From: CAZGUG01 sp964625335
GTDB lineage: Bacteria; Bacillota; Clostridia; Ch29
Length of the DNA: 64,000 nucleotides
NCBI GenBank assembly: GCA_964625335.1
Contig: CAZVBE010000003.1
Span: 1 to 64,000, forward strand
Reading direction: 5' to 3'
A program made the position numbers and the translations under genes. Position 1 is the stretch's first letter. Each line of letters begins with the position of its first letter. Under the pieces are notes generated by a model, which saw nothing but the letters and a program-made list of their open reading frames with translations, was not told where the DNA came from and did no database searches. Positions 8,201 through 17,193 of this stretch are shown here, piece by piece.

Positions 8201-10763
8201 GGGCAGGGTGGACGTAACGGTTGTCAACCCCGACACCGGTACCTTTATCGCGGAAAATGCATTCGAATACAGGCGCTCCAAGCCCGCCATAACCGGTGTG
8301 GTACCCGACAAGGGCACAAGGCTGGGCCGGCAGGAGATTACCATAAAGGGCACCGACTTCATAAAGGGGGATTTGTCCGTCAACCTGGACGGAGAGCAGG
8401 TAAACCGCCACACACCCGAACCCGCTGCGCCATGGATTGACCTGTTGGTGGTGCTTGGCGACGAAAAGAGCAGCGCCCCCATATCCGGCGGCAAATCCGA
8501 GGTGGCGGTGGGAAATATACGGGTTGTGTACGATACCACACAGCCGGGAGAGGACAACACAAAGCTCTACCTGATTCCCTATTCGGGTCCCGACGAGTAT
8601 ATCTCGGGATACAACATATCCTCGGGCACCTACCACCTGTTCATAGTAAACGGCCCCGCCGACCTGGATGACAGTTCCATAACCGACGAGGGCATAATGG
8701 TTGAAGTGGGGGGCAGCAGGCTGACGGTAACCCGGAGGCTGGCTCCCTATGTCAGGCACATTGACCAGGGTACAATAATAGTATCCACGCCGCCGGCAGA
8801 ATTTATCGGCGAGCGGAATTTGTACGCGATAAACAGGGACGGCGGCACAGCTGCCGGAACCTTTGAATATACCAACCCCGACAGCAACCCGATAATAACC
8901 GACATACGGCCGAACAGGGAGATGTACGACCCCGAAGGCAACCTGGGAGGCTATGTCACCGAAGGCAGCATTGATGCCGAAACCTATATCACCATCGACG
9001 GTTCCGATTTCAGGACCGGGGTAAAGGTTTTCATTGATGACATCCCGGCCGAGGTAATAAGCAGGTCCAACGATGACGACCAGCTTGTGGCAAAGGTACC
9101 GCCGGCGGATGTTAATTATCTGGGACGGCTGCTCCGGATAGTGGTGGTCAACCGGGACGGCGGCACGGCGGATTCCTCTCTTTTGCCCATACCCCGTTGG
9201 TTTGAATACAAAAGGCCGGGCAGCGGGCCGGTAATAGATGCCGTAAAGCCTGACAGGACCTCGGCCGCCGGGGGCAACGAAATAAAGATAGAGGGCGACG
9301 ATTTTCGCCCCGAGGCCACGGTGGCAATTGGCGGCGTTCCCGCGGTTGCCATAAGAACCGACGACTGGACCTACAGAGAAATATTTGTGGAATCCCCAAA
9401 GGAGCTGGCGCCCGGCGTTTACGATGTCCAGGTTATAAATCCCGACTATGGCACCGCAACGCTTAAAGACGCGATAACCATAGTAAGCTGGCCCCGTATT
9501 GACTATATTACCAACGAAAACGGCAGCGCCGTCGGCCATATTTCCTTCCTTGGAGGGGATACCGTTTACCTTAGGGGCAGCGGCTTTATGCCCGGGGCCA
9601 GGGTGGTTTTCGGCGGGGAGGTTGTTACCCCGGAGACGCCCGGCGGCGGCATACAGGGGCTTAATTCCCGCGACCAGGACATTGAAGTTATAGGCGGCAC
9701 AGAAGCATCCGGTGTCGAGGCAGTGGACGATGGCACTTTAAGGCTTATAACCCCCGAAGGCGTGGAGGGGGAAATTACCATAGTCGTAATAAACCCGGAC
9801 AGCGGTGCATCAGACGAATTTGATATAAGCTACACTCTTCCGATACCCGGCGCTCCCGACGATCTGGACGTGTCGCTGGTTTATGACAGGTACGTAAGGC
9901 TGGAATGGCCTGTGACAGAGGATGCGCTGTATTATGAAATATATGCCAGCGAACGCAACCGCAGCAATTTTAGGTTTATAGCCTCCACCACACGGAATGT
10001 ATATTATATAATAGACCTTGACCCGGACACAAGGTACTATTTCAGGGTAAAGGCGGTAAATAAATACGGTTCGTCCGAGTTCACAAGCAACAGGTCTATA
10101 CGGACCGACGACACGCGGGAAGGCGATCCCGACGGCGGTATAAACGAATCCGAGAAAATATCGGTTGACGGAAGCACAGTAACGGTGAATATAGGAGAAG
10201 ATGCGCTGGACGGGAGGTATTACTACAATATTGACCTGACCGACCCGGTCTACGGTCGTATAGACAAAAGCAGAATAAACATACCGGTTAAGGTTATCCG
10301 GGGTGCCTACAGGAGTTTTGCAGTGGACACCGGAGGCTTAATGATGCAGTTTTCGTCGTCGGCTTTGAACGTGGCGCCTGTGTGGAGTATCGGCAAAGAC
10401 AGGGAAAACACCGCTTACGGCCGGCTTACGATAGACATACCCGGCATTGACGGGGACAGGGCCCGCAAATACCTGCCGGCAAAACACCGGTTGGTGTCCG
10501 ACCTTTATTATATAGGCATGTCCGTAGTGGACGGCAAAACCGAGGAACAGTTCAACGGGTTCAACGGCCCGTTGGAATTGCAGATAAAATACGATTACAG
10601 CAGGCTGACAAATATTAACGAATCCGAGCTTAAGCTTTACAGGTTCGACCCGGCAGCCCTTAAATGGGCACCGGCGGATGCAACAGGGGTGCATACCAAT
10701 ATAGACCTTGCCTACGGGCGGATAACAAAACCCGGTATATACGCAGTGCTTGGCAAAAACTGA
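5217..10763 (+). CDS. Giant secreted IPT/TIG-repeat surface protein with a fibronectin type III domain
   Basis: A 1848-aa protein. A signal peptide (MLKKVLALTIAAALVLSG, cleavage probably after ARA near residue 27) is followed by about 13 IPT/TIG immunoglobulin-like repeats, starting near residues 31, 121, 231, 329, 477, 608, 701, 826, 924, 1022, 1223, 1337 and 1425. The clearest show the ITGITPDTGTINGGTPVTI pattern. A calcium-loop-like DTDGDGVPD lies within the ninth repeat. A fibronectin III domain (about 1543-1631) and a C-terminal beta domain of about 215 residues follow. There is no SLH or sortase signal, so anchoring may depend on the two SLH proteins encoded 25 bp downstream and beyond. 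Start 5217 is chosen for its GGGAGG site and signal peptide; an upstream ATG at 5184 has neither. Likely an adhesin or structural fibre (inference). Confidence 0.85.
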   Translation: MLKKVLALTIAAALVLSGMPPGPVARADGPPPAVTRVYYKTENDIHGGGTLRYEIRGTNFDDPIVYIEGIGITPTSYNSTIINVQWGPGIDGAIFAPGTKTITVVNSDGQASEPVDFEVVAPPQVTGTNKTKVYIGESLEIYGSGFDDRLKSLYIAENYYSIGGVGSGADAIIQNGGLITVASVKSYITPGVSSIRVTLDAGGGTQPIPGEEVVHGILADCITVVRKLTGIEVTRIEPNTGPVTGGTVIRMYGADGLCGFQDNMKVYIDGVPATGVQAMQDENGEVTGLQAVTPPGTPGTKGVVIKDAGETSEYQVIPEFTYLQAGNFLMLQSIVPPHATETEEREITIGGRNIGTINVGGVVISEQTNSSYDNVNNEYVLTFNGTYNEEDAVITRKIKLTIGEITPITGVPTIAVSGDVLTATTPIITLDPQVPQAMDVVMKTETIISLGGAEQLHRTEEYVMADNFTYIPSRTYPEVTGITPDMGPCDQDIFITVVGDKFQVLTVQEEIEGEMQEITKYPVIKIGTKTIDPNDADADHYVEVYDAEGNRVDGKKYTLGTLIRTKIPGGQHTNPGFVNVTVTNPDLGSETVENMFEFKDPDRDPDDMPVITGITPDTGTINGGTPVTIHGKNFDYDAGEIRVTVTIDGAAAQVLSVKNTGDIIEIITPPGVEGYRTVQVINEDGSMYSLPDGFYYTRISSSPVIDSITPGFGGEGIQVFIRGQDFRVAEPGSELMHRKLGTRVLLDGSDINDYSKDENGEIELDQNGEIVFEPGGRRTYVLDEYTILIIIPQGLLKGLKDVTVVNPDTARYTVQKGFNYLIPDSSPVVTGIDPAEGSVAGGTVVTIEGGDFREGVSVFFGGVEAANVTVNGDGNIIQATTPQYFIRTPGAHSEEVDVTVVNSDGGFYIYTEDGGFTYRIPDSDPFVTSLEPDWGSTAGGDSVIIWGGDFRRKDTDGDGVPDMLPVVYFGGVEAAEVSWGNYNMLVAETPSYPDEGRVDVTVVNPDTGTFIAENAFEYRRSKPAITGVVPDKGTRLGRQEITIKGTDFIKGDLSVNLDGEQVNRHTPEPAAPWIDLLVVLGDEKSSAPISGGKSEVAVGNIRVVYDTTQPGEDNTKLYLIPYSGPDEYISGYNISSGTYHLFIVNGPADLDDSSITDEGIMVEVGGSRLTVTRRLAPYVRHIDQGTIIVSTPPAEFIGERNLYAINRDGGTAAGTFEYTNPDSNPIITDIRPNREMYDPEGNLGGYVTEGSIDAETYITIDGSDFRTGVKVFIDDIPAEVISRSNDDDQLVAKVPPADVNYLGRLLRIVVVNRDGGTADSSLLPIPRWFEYKRPGSGPVIDAVKPDRTSAAGGNEIKIEGDDFRPEATVAIGGVPAVAIRTDDWTYREIFVESPKELAPGVYDVQVINPDYGTATLKDAITIVSWPRIDYITNENGSAVGHISFLGGDTVYLRGSGFMPGARVVFGGEVVTPETPGGGIQGLNSRDQDIEVIGGTEASGVEAVDDGTLRLITPEGVEGEITIVVINPDSGASDEFDISYTLPIPGAPDDLDVSLVYDRYVRLEWPVTEDALYYEIYASERNRSNFRFIASTTRNVYYIIDLDPDTRYYFRVKAVNKYGSSEFTSNRSIRTDDTREGDPDGGINESEKISVDGSTVTVNIGEDALDGRYYYNIDLTDPVYGRIDKSRINIPVKVIRGAYRSFAVDTGGLMMQFSSSALNVAPVWSIGKDRENTAYGRLTIDIPGIDGDRARKYLPAKHRLVSDLYYIGMSVVDGKTEEQFNGFNGPLELQIKYDYSRLTNINESELKLYRFDPAALKWAPADATGVHTNIDLAYGRITKPGIYAVLGKN

Positions 10764-10788
10764 CCTATAAAAAAGGGGGATGCAGCAT

Positions 10789-13401
10789 TTGAGCCTTATC
10801 AGGAAAACCGGCATAATTCTTTTAATATCCATATTGGCAGTATCACACAGCACTGCCGCCCTCGGGTACAACCCCTTTATACCCGATTACGGTCCCGGGG
10901 GAATACCTGCAGGCGGACCGGATGCGGATTTGCTGCTTGGTAACGCCGATTATAATTTTACCGGCAAGAAAACCGGTGCCCAGCTTATGGCCAATATAGA
11001 CTTTGCCGATATAAGAAGCCACTGGGCAAAGCCCTATATACTCAATATGGCGGCCCAGTCGGTGATAAGGGGTTACGGCTCAAGGCGGTTTTCGCCGGAG
11101 GGCTATCTTTCGCGCCAGGAGACCATCGCCCTGCTGATGCGTATCACAGGCAGGGAGGAACAGGTGCAAAGGCGGGCGGACGCCGGCGGCACAATGCCGG
11201 CCAGTGGTGGAATATTTGACCTATGGGCCAGGGAATACATAGCCATGGCTGAGGAAACGGGCATTGTCGGTATCGGCGAAGGCGGCGACTGGTCGGCCAA
11301 TGCCACCCGGCAGGAGGTGGCGGTATGGTTTGCCAATGCCCTCAGACTTGCACCGGTATACGGAGCCGACCAGCAGTACATATACAACCTGCGGGACTGG
11401 CAGGGCATAAATCCCGCCAACCTGCCGTATATCGAAGCAATCCTTAATGAGGATATCATGAGGGGGGACGACCGGGGCTATTTCAACCCGGGCTCGGGCA
11501 TAAAAAGGGCCGAGGCAGCCGTTATGCTGGACAGGGCAGCCGACAGGTTTTACGCCGGGCGGGGCATGAGCTCCTACAGCGGACTGGTGCTTGCAAAGGG
11601 CAGCGTAGACGGCCAACCGGCATTTATCATACAAAACGACGACGGTACCCACAGCGCAGTGACTCTGACTCCCGGGACGGATTTTCCGGTATTAAGGAAC
11701 GGTGTGCTGGGACTTAGCGCAAGCCTGCAGGCGGGGGACCGGGCAGATTATATTTGCGACGGCGAAGGGGTCATTTATGCGGCGGTACCCGACGGCGGAG
11801 CGACCCAGACTTATCCCGCCGCTGTGGAAGGGTACGTACGTACCGTTGACCCCGGCGGGAGCCAGTTGTCAATAACCGATTATGACGGCGGTGTCCATAC
11901 CTACCGGTATTCGGCCAACCCGCGGATAACCATAAACCAGCGCCCGGCAGGTATAAACGACTTGAAATACGGGCTGGAGGTTTTGCTTACCGTAAGCGGC
12001 GGCCTGGTCACCGCAGTGGACAGCAGCTACCACCTTGAGCAGCCGGGATACATACCCGCTGCCGGCAGGGTGAGAAACGGAAGGGTAGTATACGCCGGAA
12101 GCGACGGTATAACCCTTGAGCTTGACAGCGGTACGCGGCAGGAGATTGCTGTTTCTCCCGGTACAATCGTTACCAAGGAAGGCGCAAACGTTTATGCATC
12201 AAGCATAAGGACAGGCGACAGGGTCCAGGTGTACATGGACACGGTGGATTCCTTCGTGGCATCCCGTATAAATATAGAAGGCATGCAGCAGCTAATAAAG
12301 GACGTGTACAAGGGAACGGTGGAAGCAATACGTCCCTCGGGCGGCGTTCTGGTGCTTAAGGATACTTCCGCCTTTGTAAACGGCAGATGGGAAGAACGTG
12401 AACGGCATATAACCTTCGAACTGGATTCGGGAACGCCAGTATATTACGGGGGCCGGTCTGTAAGGCCTGAGGAGATACAGAGCAGCTTTTTAAATGTCGA
12501 GGGTTACGTGGCGGTAAGCAGCAACTTCAATAACCAAAGGGCGGTAAAAATAGTCTTAAAGCGGGGAACCGAACAGCGTTACAGCGACAGGATAGACGAT
12601 ATCAGCTGGGGTACGGGACAGCTCGAGCTGAGGGACAAAAACAATATTACGTTAAACGATTCCTCCATAGTGCTGTCCAAGGGCAGGCTGGTGGACATGA
12701 CGGCGCTGGACGAGGACCACACCGTTACGGTTGTGGCAGACCGGTACGGCGGCCAGAACAATGCGGTATTGGTTATGCTGGAGGATGCGGTAACCACCGG
12801 CGAAGAAATTTATGTGGGCCGGCTTAACGAAATACGCACCGGTCAGTTTGACATAAACTATTACAGCTCTCTTGACAATAACGAATGGGACAGAATTGGC
12901 AGAAGGTCAAGGGATATCACCTTTGCCTACGACCACGACACCTACATAATTGACGCCGCCGGCAGCCGGGTCAGGAATATTGATGCGGAGGACTTTTTCC
13001 AGGGCGACTATGCCGATGATTATACTTCCAAATCAGGCAGCGACTATTATGCGTATGTCATAGCAGATGACGACAGGGCAAAGGCGGTAAGAATTACAAG
13101 AGGCAGCATAACCCATGACGGCGATACAATAGAAAACGATGATTTGGAGGAGCTGAGGATTACCACCGGTGAGATAAAGGACGTGGACACCCTTCTTAAT
13201 ATAATAACCATGAGCAAATCCAGCAACTGGAGCAGCTTCTATGAGGAATGGGAGCGATCCGACGCCGATACCTATGTAAACTGCGCCAATGCTCTCATAT
13301 TCAGGAACGGAAGGCCCATTGGGGCAAGAGAGCTGAGAAGGGGCGAGAACGTGTATGTGATAAGGGACGATAACAGGGGAATAATTATTCTGGTTCTATA
13401 A
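10789..13401 (+). CDS. SLH-domain cell-surface protein
   Basis: A secreted protein of about 870 aa. A signal peptide (TGIILLISILAVSHSTAALG) is followed by three S-layer homology domains at about residues 69-125, 139-190 and 200-262, with SHWAKPYI and FSPEGYLSRQE as typical SLH landmarks. These bind pyruvylated secondary cell-wall polymer. The remaining 600 residues are beta-rich repeats with recurring GTVEAIRPSGGVLVLKD-like units and no recognised fold. A GGGGG ribosome site ends directly at the ATG at 10780, so TTG 10789, nine bases away, is the more likely start; the difference is three residues. It is the middle gene of a three-gene surface operon, 25 bp after the TIG protein and 13 bp before the next gene. 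Confidence 0.85.
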   Translation: MSLIRKTGIILLISILAVSHSTAALGYNPFIPDYGPGGIPAGGPDADLLLGNADYNFTGKKTGAQLMANIDFADIRSHWAKPYILNMAAQSVIRGYGSRRFSPEGYLSRQETIALLMRITGREEQVQRRADAGGTMPASGGIFDLWAREYIAMAEETGIVGIGEGGDWSANATRQEVAVWFANALRLAPVYGADQQYIYNLRDWQGINPANLPYIEAILNEDIMRGDDRGYFNPGSGIKRAEAAVMLDRAADRFYAGRGMSSYSGLVLAKGSVDGQPAFIIQNDDGTHSAVTLTPGTDFPVLRNGVLGLSASLQAGDRADYICDGEGVIYAAVPDGGATQTYPAAVEGYVRTVDPGGSQLSITDYDGGVHTYRYSANPRITINQRPAGINDLKYGLEVLLTVSGGLVTAVDSSYHLEQPGYIPAAGRVRNGRVVYAGSDGITLELDSGTRQEIAVSPGTIVTKEGANVYASSIRTGDRVQVYMDTVDSFVASRINIEGMQQLIKDVYKGTVEAIRPSGGVLVLKDTSAFVNGRWEERERHITFELDSGTPVYYGGRSVRPEEIQSSFLNVEGYVAVSSNFNNQRAVKIVLKRGTEQRYSDRIDDISWGTGQLELRDKNNITLNDSSIVLSKGRLVDMTALDEDHTVTVVADRYGGQNNAVLVMLEDAVTTGEEIYVGRLNEIRTGQFDINYYSSLDNNEWDRIGRRSRDITFAYDHDTYIIDAAGSRVRNIDAEDFFQGDYADDYTSKSGSDYYAYVIADDDRAKAVRITRGSITHDGDTIENDDLEELRITTGEIKDVDTLLNIITMSKSSNWSSFYEEWERSDADTYVNCANALIFRNGRPIGARELRRGENVYVIRDDNRGIIILVL

Positions 13402-13414
13402 GGGGGCAATGACT

Positions 13415-14926
13415 ATGAAGCAAACGGTTGTATTTACAATAATTCTATTACTGTTAACCCAGGCGGCGGCGGGATACGCAGCGCCCCTCGACTATCCGGG
13501 TATAATGGACGAATACATGTATAAGGAAGTGCTTTTTATAACCGGAGAGCCGGTTGAGGTATCCGGTACAGTCAAGGTAACCGATAGGGCGGGCAGGGGC
13601 TATACAACCACCGGCGGTACGTATACCCTCGAAAACATCGAGCACGGAATAAAGCTTAAGCGCACTGTATCCTTCAGGACCGAACTGGATGTCAGGGATG
13701 ACATCAGCCAGACGGTGAGCTCCACCGTGCTGGACAAATTCAGCGAAACCATAACCACCTCCGGGGCAAGGTACAAACTGGAGGAATACATATTAAACGG
13801 CTCCCGTATCACCCACAACAAGCCGATAGCCGACTTTTTCTCGGGCAACTGGCAGGGCCGGAAGGTATACTCGGTGGACAACGGCGACGGGCGTATTACT
13901 GTGGATACGGTGGGGCAGGATATCGGGTACAGCCATTACTGGGGCAGCGTTACCACCAGCCGGGTGGACGGCTTCATAGACGCAAGGATGGATATAACCG
14001 ACGATGAGGGCGACACTATAAACGCCGGCTGGGACGGGGACTTTTCCTATACCATATCCTCGGTTACAAACAAGTACCTGTCCTACATAAGAAACCAGCC
14101 AACCCAGATAAGCTTCCACGGCGGGTACATGCTTACCGAGGAGCAGGAAAACCTTATAGAATACAGCTGCGACCTGCCTGAATTCGCCAGCGACGGCGTT
14201 CCCCACCGGAGAAATCGTGACAGGGGCGGCGACAGCTATGTGCTTAAAACGGTGCCAAAATATCAAAGACTGCTTATCCCGGAGCTTAAGGATATAGGCG
14301 GGCACTGGGCCCAGAGCGAGATTGAGGCGCTGTACAGCCTTGGTGTGTTTCCCCATACCTCGGCCTATTTCGGACCCGGATTGCCCATGCTCAGGTCGGA
14401 TTTTGCCAGGGCCATTACAGAGGCGGCGGGGCTGTTGACTGATGAAGGACAGCAACAGGGCAGGGTGCCGCAGCAGCAGCAGGGCAGATTGCCGCAACCG
14501 CAGCAGAACGGAACCGCATCCGCAGCCTTTGGGGATGTAAACGTAAGCCATCCCGATTATGACTACATAATGGAGGTGGAAAAGAGGGGAATAATACAGG
14601 GAATGGGCCCCGGGCAGTTTGTGCCCGACGGCGTACTTACCCGGGCCCAGGCCATAACCATAATGATACGGGCTATAGGATTTGAAAACATGGCTCCCAA
14701 CCCCGGTTTTCGGACTGGCTTTGCCGACGACCACATCATACCCGACTGGGCCATGGATTCCATATACGCCGCCGGCGAGATAGGCCTTGTGAGCGGCGAC
14801 AGCTACGGGAACCTGAACCCCAACGAGGTGCTTACCCGGGCCGAGGCAGCGGCTTTTCTGTACCGGTTTATCAGGTACCTGCAAAGCGATATAAGGCGGG
14901 ATTACCGTGACCGGATTCTTTATTAA
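13415..14926 (+). CDS. SLH-domain cell-surface protein with C-terminal SLH repeats
   Basis: A secreted 503-aa protein. The signal peptide is followed by about 260 residues of unrecognised beta-rich sequence, then three SLH domains near residues 289-340, 372-425 and 433-490. A Gln/Pro-rich linker (about 345-370) separates the first SLH domain from the second, which is unusual spacing. The second and third carry GPGQFVPDGVLTRAQA and LNPNEVLTRAEAAAF. I prefer ATG 13415 because GGGGG lies eight bases upstream; ATG 13409 is only two bases from it. It is the last gene of the TIG/SLH operon and probably attaches a partner to the cell wall. Confidence 0.85.
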   Translation: MKQTVVFTIILLLLTQAAAGYAAPLDYPGIMDEYMYKEVLFITGEPVEVSGTVKVTDRAGRGYTTTGGTYTLENIEHGIKLKRTVSFRTELDVRDDISQTVSSTVLDKFSETITTSGARYKLEEYILNGSRITHNKPIADFFSGNWQGRKVYSVDNGDGRITVDTVGQDIGYSHYWGSVTTSRVDGFIDARMDITDDEGDTINAGWDGDFSYTISSVTNKYLSYIRNQPTQISFHGGYMLTEEQENLIEYSCDLPEFASDGVPHRRNRDRGGDSYVLKTVPKYQRLLIPELKDIGGHWAQSEIEALYSLGVFPHTSAYFGPGLPMLRSDFARAITEAAGLLTDEGQQQGRVPQQQQGRLPQPQQNGTASAAFGDVNVSHPDYDYIMEVEKRGIIQGMGPGQFVPDGVLTRAQAITIMIRAIGFENMAPNPGFRTGFADDHIIPDWAMDSIYAAGEIGLVSGDSYGNLNPNEVLTRAEAAAFLYRFIRYLQSDIRRDYRDRILY

Positions 14927-14928
14927 AA

Positions 14929-14962
14929 AAAGAACAACCGACAAGGGACGGTTCTTTATATA
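14929..14962 (+). terminator. Hairpin terminator after the TIG/SLH operon
   Basis: aaagaac (14929-14935) pairs with gttcttt (14951-14957), enclosing gggacg, with a weak T-rich tail. It belongs to the gggacggttcttt repeat family. Confidence 0.55.
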
Positions 14963-15021
14963 ATTGCATCATACAGAAATATTTTTTGTGGTATATTATT
15001 AGTGAAAGGAGGGTGTGTTTT

Positions 15022-15691
15022 GTGAACAGTGAAATCTTTCAGAAGACAGTCCTGGAAGGCCTTAAGGATTTGAAGGAAGGCCAGTCGAGGCTGGAAGGCG
15101 ACGTTTCATCGCTGAAGGAAGGCCAGTCGAGGCTGGAAGGCGACGTTTCATCGCTGAAGGAAGGCCAGTCGAGGCTGGAAGGCGACGTTTCATCGCTGAA
15201 GGAAGGCCAGTCGAGGCTGGAAGGCGACGTTTCATCGCTGAAGGAAGGCCAGTCGAGGCTGGAAGGCGACGTTTCATCGTTAAAGGAAGGCCAGTCGAGG
15301 CTGGAAGGCGACGTTTCATCGTTGAAGGAAGGCCAGTCGAGGCTGGAAGGCGACGTTTCATCGCTGAAGGAAGGCCNNNNNNNNNNNNNNNNNNNNNNNN
15401 NNNNNNNNNNNNNNNNNNNNNNNNNNNNNNNNNNNNNNNNNNNNNNNNNNNNNNNNNNNNNNNNNNNNNNNNNNNNAAGGCCAGTCGAGGCTGGAAGGCG
15501 ACGTTTCATCGCTGAAGGAAGGCCAGTCGAGAATTGAAGATAAGTTGAACGACTTGGAGGGCAAAAACGCCGTCAGACATCTGCAGATGGAGTCCAAACT
15601 GAACTTATTGATAGATGACAAGAAATCAATCTTTGAAATCCTTGGCGAACACGAAGCAGAGATAAGAACCCTCAAACGAAAGCTGGGATGA
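15022..15691 (+). CDS. Tandem-repeat coiled-coil protein, interrupted by a scaffold gap
   Basis: Starts at GTG 15022 (GGAGG nine bases upstream) with NSEIFQKTVLEGLKDL. At least eight copies of the 14-residue unit KEGQSRLEGDVSSL follow: two heptads each, forming a long coiled coil. The unique C-terminus contains KLNDLEGKNAVRHLQMESK and ends EAEIRTLKRKLG at TGA 15689-15691. 100 Ns occupy 15377-15476. The flanks are in phase only if the missing length is a multiple of three, and the repeat phase predicts 36 + 42n bases or a 6-base contig overlap. Similar short coiled-coil proteins of unknown function occur in Clostridia. A second one with a different repeat is at 61856. No signal peptide or membrane segment is seen. 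Confidence 0.75.
15073..15531 (+). repeat. 42-bp coding tandem repeat
   Basis: Seven complete units begin at 15073, 15115, 15157, 15199, 15241, 15283 and 15325. A partial unit runs into the N gap and at least one more follows it. Units are almost identical in DNA (gctg versus gtta/gttg at the end), indicating recent slippage or gene conversion. The copy number cannot be read from this assembly. Confidence 0.95.
15377..15476. other. Assembly gap (100 N)
   Basis: Exactly 100 N, a conventional placeholder length, inside the 42-bp repeat. The real length is unknown. Confidence 0.99.
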
Positions 15692-15707
15692 TATTTTTCT
15701 TTCACTG

Positions 15708-15730
15708 CCACTCTAATTGAGTGGTTTTTG
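15708..15730 (+). terminator. Terminator after the coiled-coil gene
   Basis: ccactc (15708-15713) pairs with gagtgg (15719-15724), followed by tttttgttt. It is fused directly to a copy of the aaccgtccctttt repeat (15731-15770). Confidence 0.75.
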
Positions 15731-15770
15731 TTTGTACAAAAAACAAAAAGAACCGTCCCTTTTGTTATAT
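15731..15770. repeat. Single copy of the 42-bp intergenic repeat
   Basis: About 40 bp nearly identical to the three tandem copies at 17191-17315, and likewise placed directly after a ccactc/gagtgg terminator. Confidence 0.85.
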
Positions 15771-15793
15771 GTTTCCTGAAGCCTGAATAAAAC

Positions 15794-15822
15794 TTGTATT
15801 AACGGGAATAATCGGCTATAAT
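15794..15822 (+). promoter_or_regulatory. Promoter of the AAA ATPase gene
   Basis: -35 TTGTAT (15794-15799), 17-bp spacer, -10 TATAAT (15817-15822), about 85 bp before the start codon. Confidence 0.75.
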
Positions 15823-15908
15823 AAAATTATATTTTATAAAAGTCGAAGATTGTCTATGCCGCTAATATGGCTGAATGTCTCAATTTCTTAAACAGGAGTT
15901 GATGGATT

Positions 15909-17141
15909 GTGTATATAAACCGTGCAATGGAGGAGACCGTGCTCGATATTCAAAGCAGCTTTCCTGTACTGCTAATTACCGGCCCGCGCCAGGTGGGCAA
16001 AACAACCATGTTACAAAAACTCAGCAGTTCCGACAGGCAATATGTAACCCTTGATGACCCTTTATTACGTCAGCTTGCGGTAACCGACCCGGCTTTGTTT
16101 TTGCAAAGATTCGAGCCCCCTGTCATTATTGATGAGATACAGTATGCTCCCGGACTTCTTCCATATATAAAAATGTATGTGGACAAAAACAGGCATAATG
16201 GTGATTTCTGGCTTACAGGTTCTCAAATGTTCCACCTTATGAAAAAGGCTGCGGAATCACTGGCCGGCAGAGTTGGGATCATGAATCTTCTGGCGCTGTC
16301 AAACGCAGAGATCCAGGGCAGAAGGTCGGAAGCCTTTACTACAAAATCCTCTGAAATAATGGCAAGACGAAAGACCGCAAAACACCAGAAACTGAATGAG
16401 GTTTATGCACGGATATTTAAAGGCGGTATGCCTGCATTATATGCCAATGATGTAAATGGTTCCAATCCTGTCAGTACGGATATATTCTTCTCATCCTACG
16501 TACAAACCTATCTGCAGCGTGATGTAAAGGATTTGACCCAGGTGGGGGATGAACTTGCCTTTGTCCGTTTTTTGTCATGCGCCGCCGCCCGTACAGGCCA
16601 GATAGTAAATTATGCAGAGATGGCGAAGGACACGGGTATCAGCCCTCCAACCGCCAAACAGTGGCTGTCCATACTTGTATCATCAGGTATAATAGCATTA
16701 GTTGAACCGTATTTTAACAATGCCCTCAAGCGTATTATCAAGTCGCCTAAAATGTATTTTCTTGATACGGGACTGTGTGCTTATCTTACCAAATGGACTA
16801 CGCCGCAGGCTCTTGAAGCGGGAGCGATGTCCGGGGCATATTTTGAAACGTGGGTTGTGAGCGAGATTATTAAAAGCTTTTACAACGCAGGTAAAAGGCC
16901 GCCTATATACTATTACAGGGACAAAGATAAAAGGGAGATAGACCTTATTATATACGAGAACAATACCCTCTGCCCGGTCGAAATCAAAAAAAGCAGCAAT
17001 CCTGGCAGGGATGCCGTTAAGCAGTTTGCAGTGCTTGAAAAAACCGGGCTTGAGGTTGGCGAAGGTAGCGTTGTTTGCCTGACAGACGATGTTTTGCCGG
17101 TTGACAGCCGGAACTGGTATGTACCCGCGTGGCTGATTTAG
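15909..17141 (+). CDS. AAA family ATPase with DUF4143 domain
   Basis: A 410-aa cytoplasmic ATPase of the AAA_14/DUF4143 family, with normal length. The Walker A motif is GPRQVGKTTM (about residue 26), and Walker B is PPVIIDEIQYAP (about 75). LTGSQMFHLMKK follows as the sensor region. A C-terminal DUF4143/nuclease-like half contains YRDKDKREIDLIIYENNTL and CPVEIKKSSNP, which resembles a restriction-endonuclease-like core (D...ExK). The cellular role is not established for the family; many are lone genes near toxin-antitoxin modules, as here. Start GTG 15909 has AGGAG ten bases upstream. It has its own promoter and terminator. Confidence 0.85.
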   Translation: MYINRAMEETVLDIQSSFPVLLITGPRQVGKTTMLQKLSSSDRQYVTLDDPLLRQLAVTDPALFLQRFEPPVIIDEIQYAPGLLPYIKMYVDKNRHNGDFWLTGSQMFHLMKKAAESLAGRVGIMNLLALSNAEIQGRRSEAFTTKSSEIMARRKTAKHQKLNEVYARIFKGGMPALYANDVNGSNPVSTDIFFSSYVQTYLQRDVKDLTQVGDELAFVRFLSCAAARTGQIVNYAEMAKDTGISPPTAKQWLSILVSSGIIALVEPYFNNALKRIIKSPKMYFLDTGLCAYLTKWTTPQALEAGAMSGAYFETWVVSEIIKSFYNAGKRPPIYYYRDKDKREIDLIIYENNTLCPVEIKKSSNPGRDAVKQFAVLEKTGLEVGEGSVVCLTDDVLPVDSRNWYVPAWLI

Positions 17142-17166
17142 GTTTTGCGGCAGGATTTGTACGCAT

Positions 17167-17193
17167 GCCACTCCTTTGAGTGGCTGTTTTTGT
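17167..17193 (+). terminator. Terminator after the AAA ATPase gene
   Basis: gccactc (17167-17173) pairs with gagtggc (17178-17184), followed by tgtttttgttt. It runs straight into the triple 42-bp repeat. Confidence 0.8.

Noticed and set aside
7602..9539. 645-codon open frame on the minus strand inside the TIG gene
   Set aside because: It mirrors the coding strand's codon bias, has no ribosome site or recognisable domain, and is fully covered by clear TIG repeats on the plus strand.
13793..14944. 383-codon minus-strand frame opposite the SLH gene
   Set aside because: Antisense shadow of SLH coding sequence; no start signal and no domain.
15073..15531. Regular repeats that might be read as a CRISPR array
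   Set aside because: Units are contiguous 42-bp coding repeats without unique spacers, and they translate to a heptad coiled coil.
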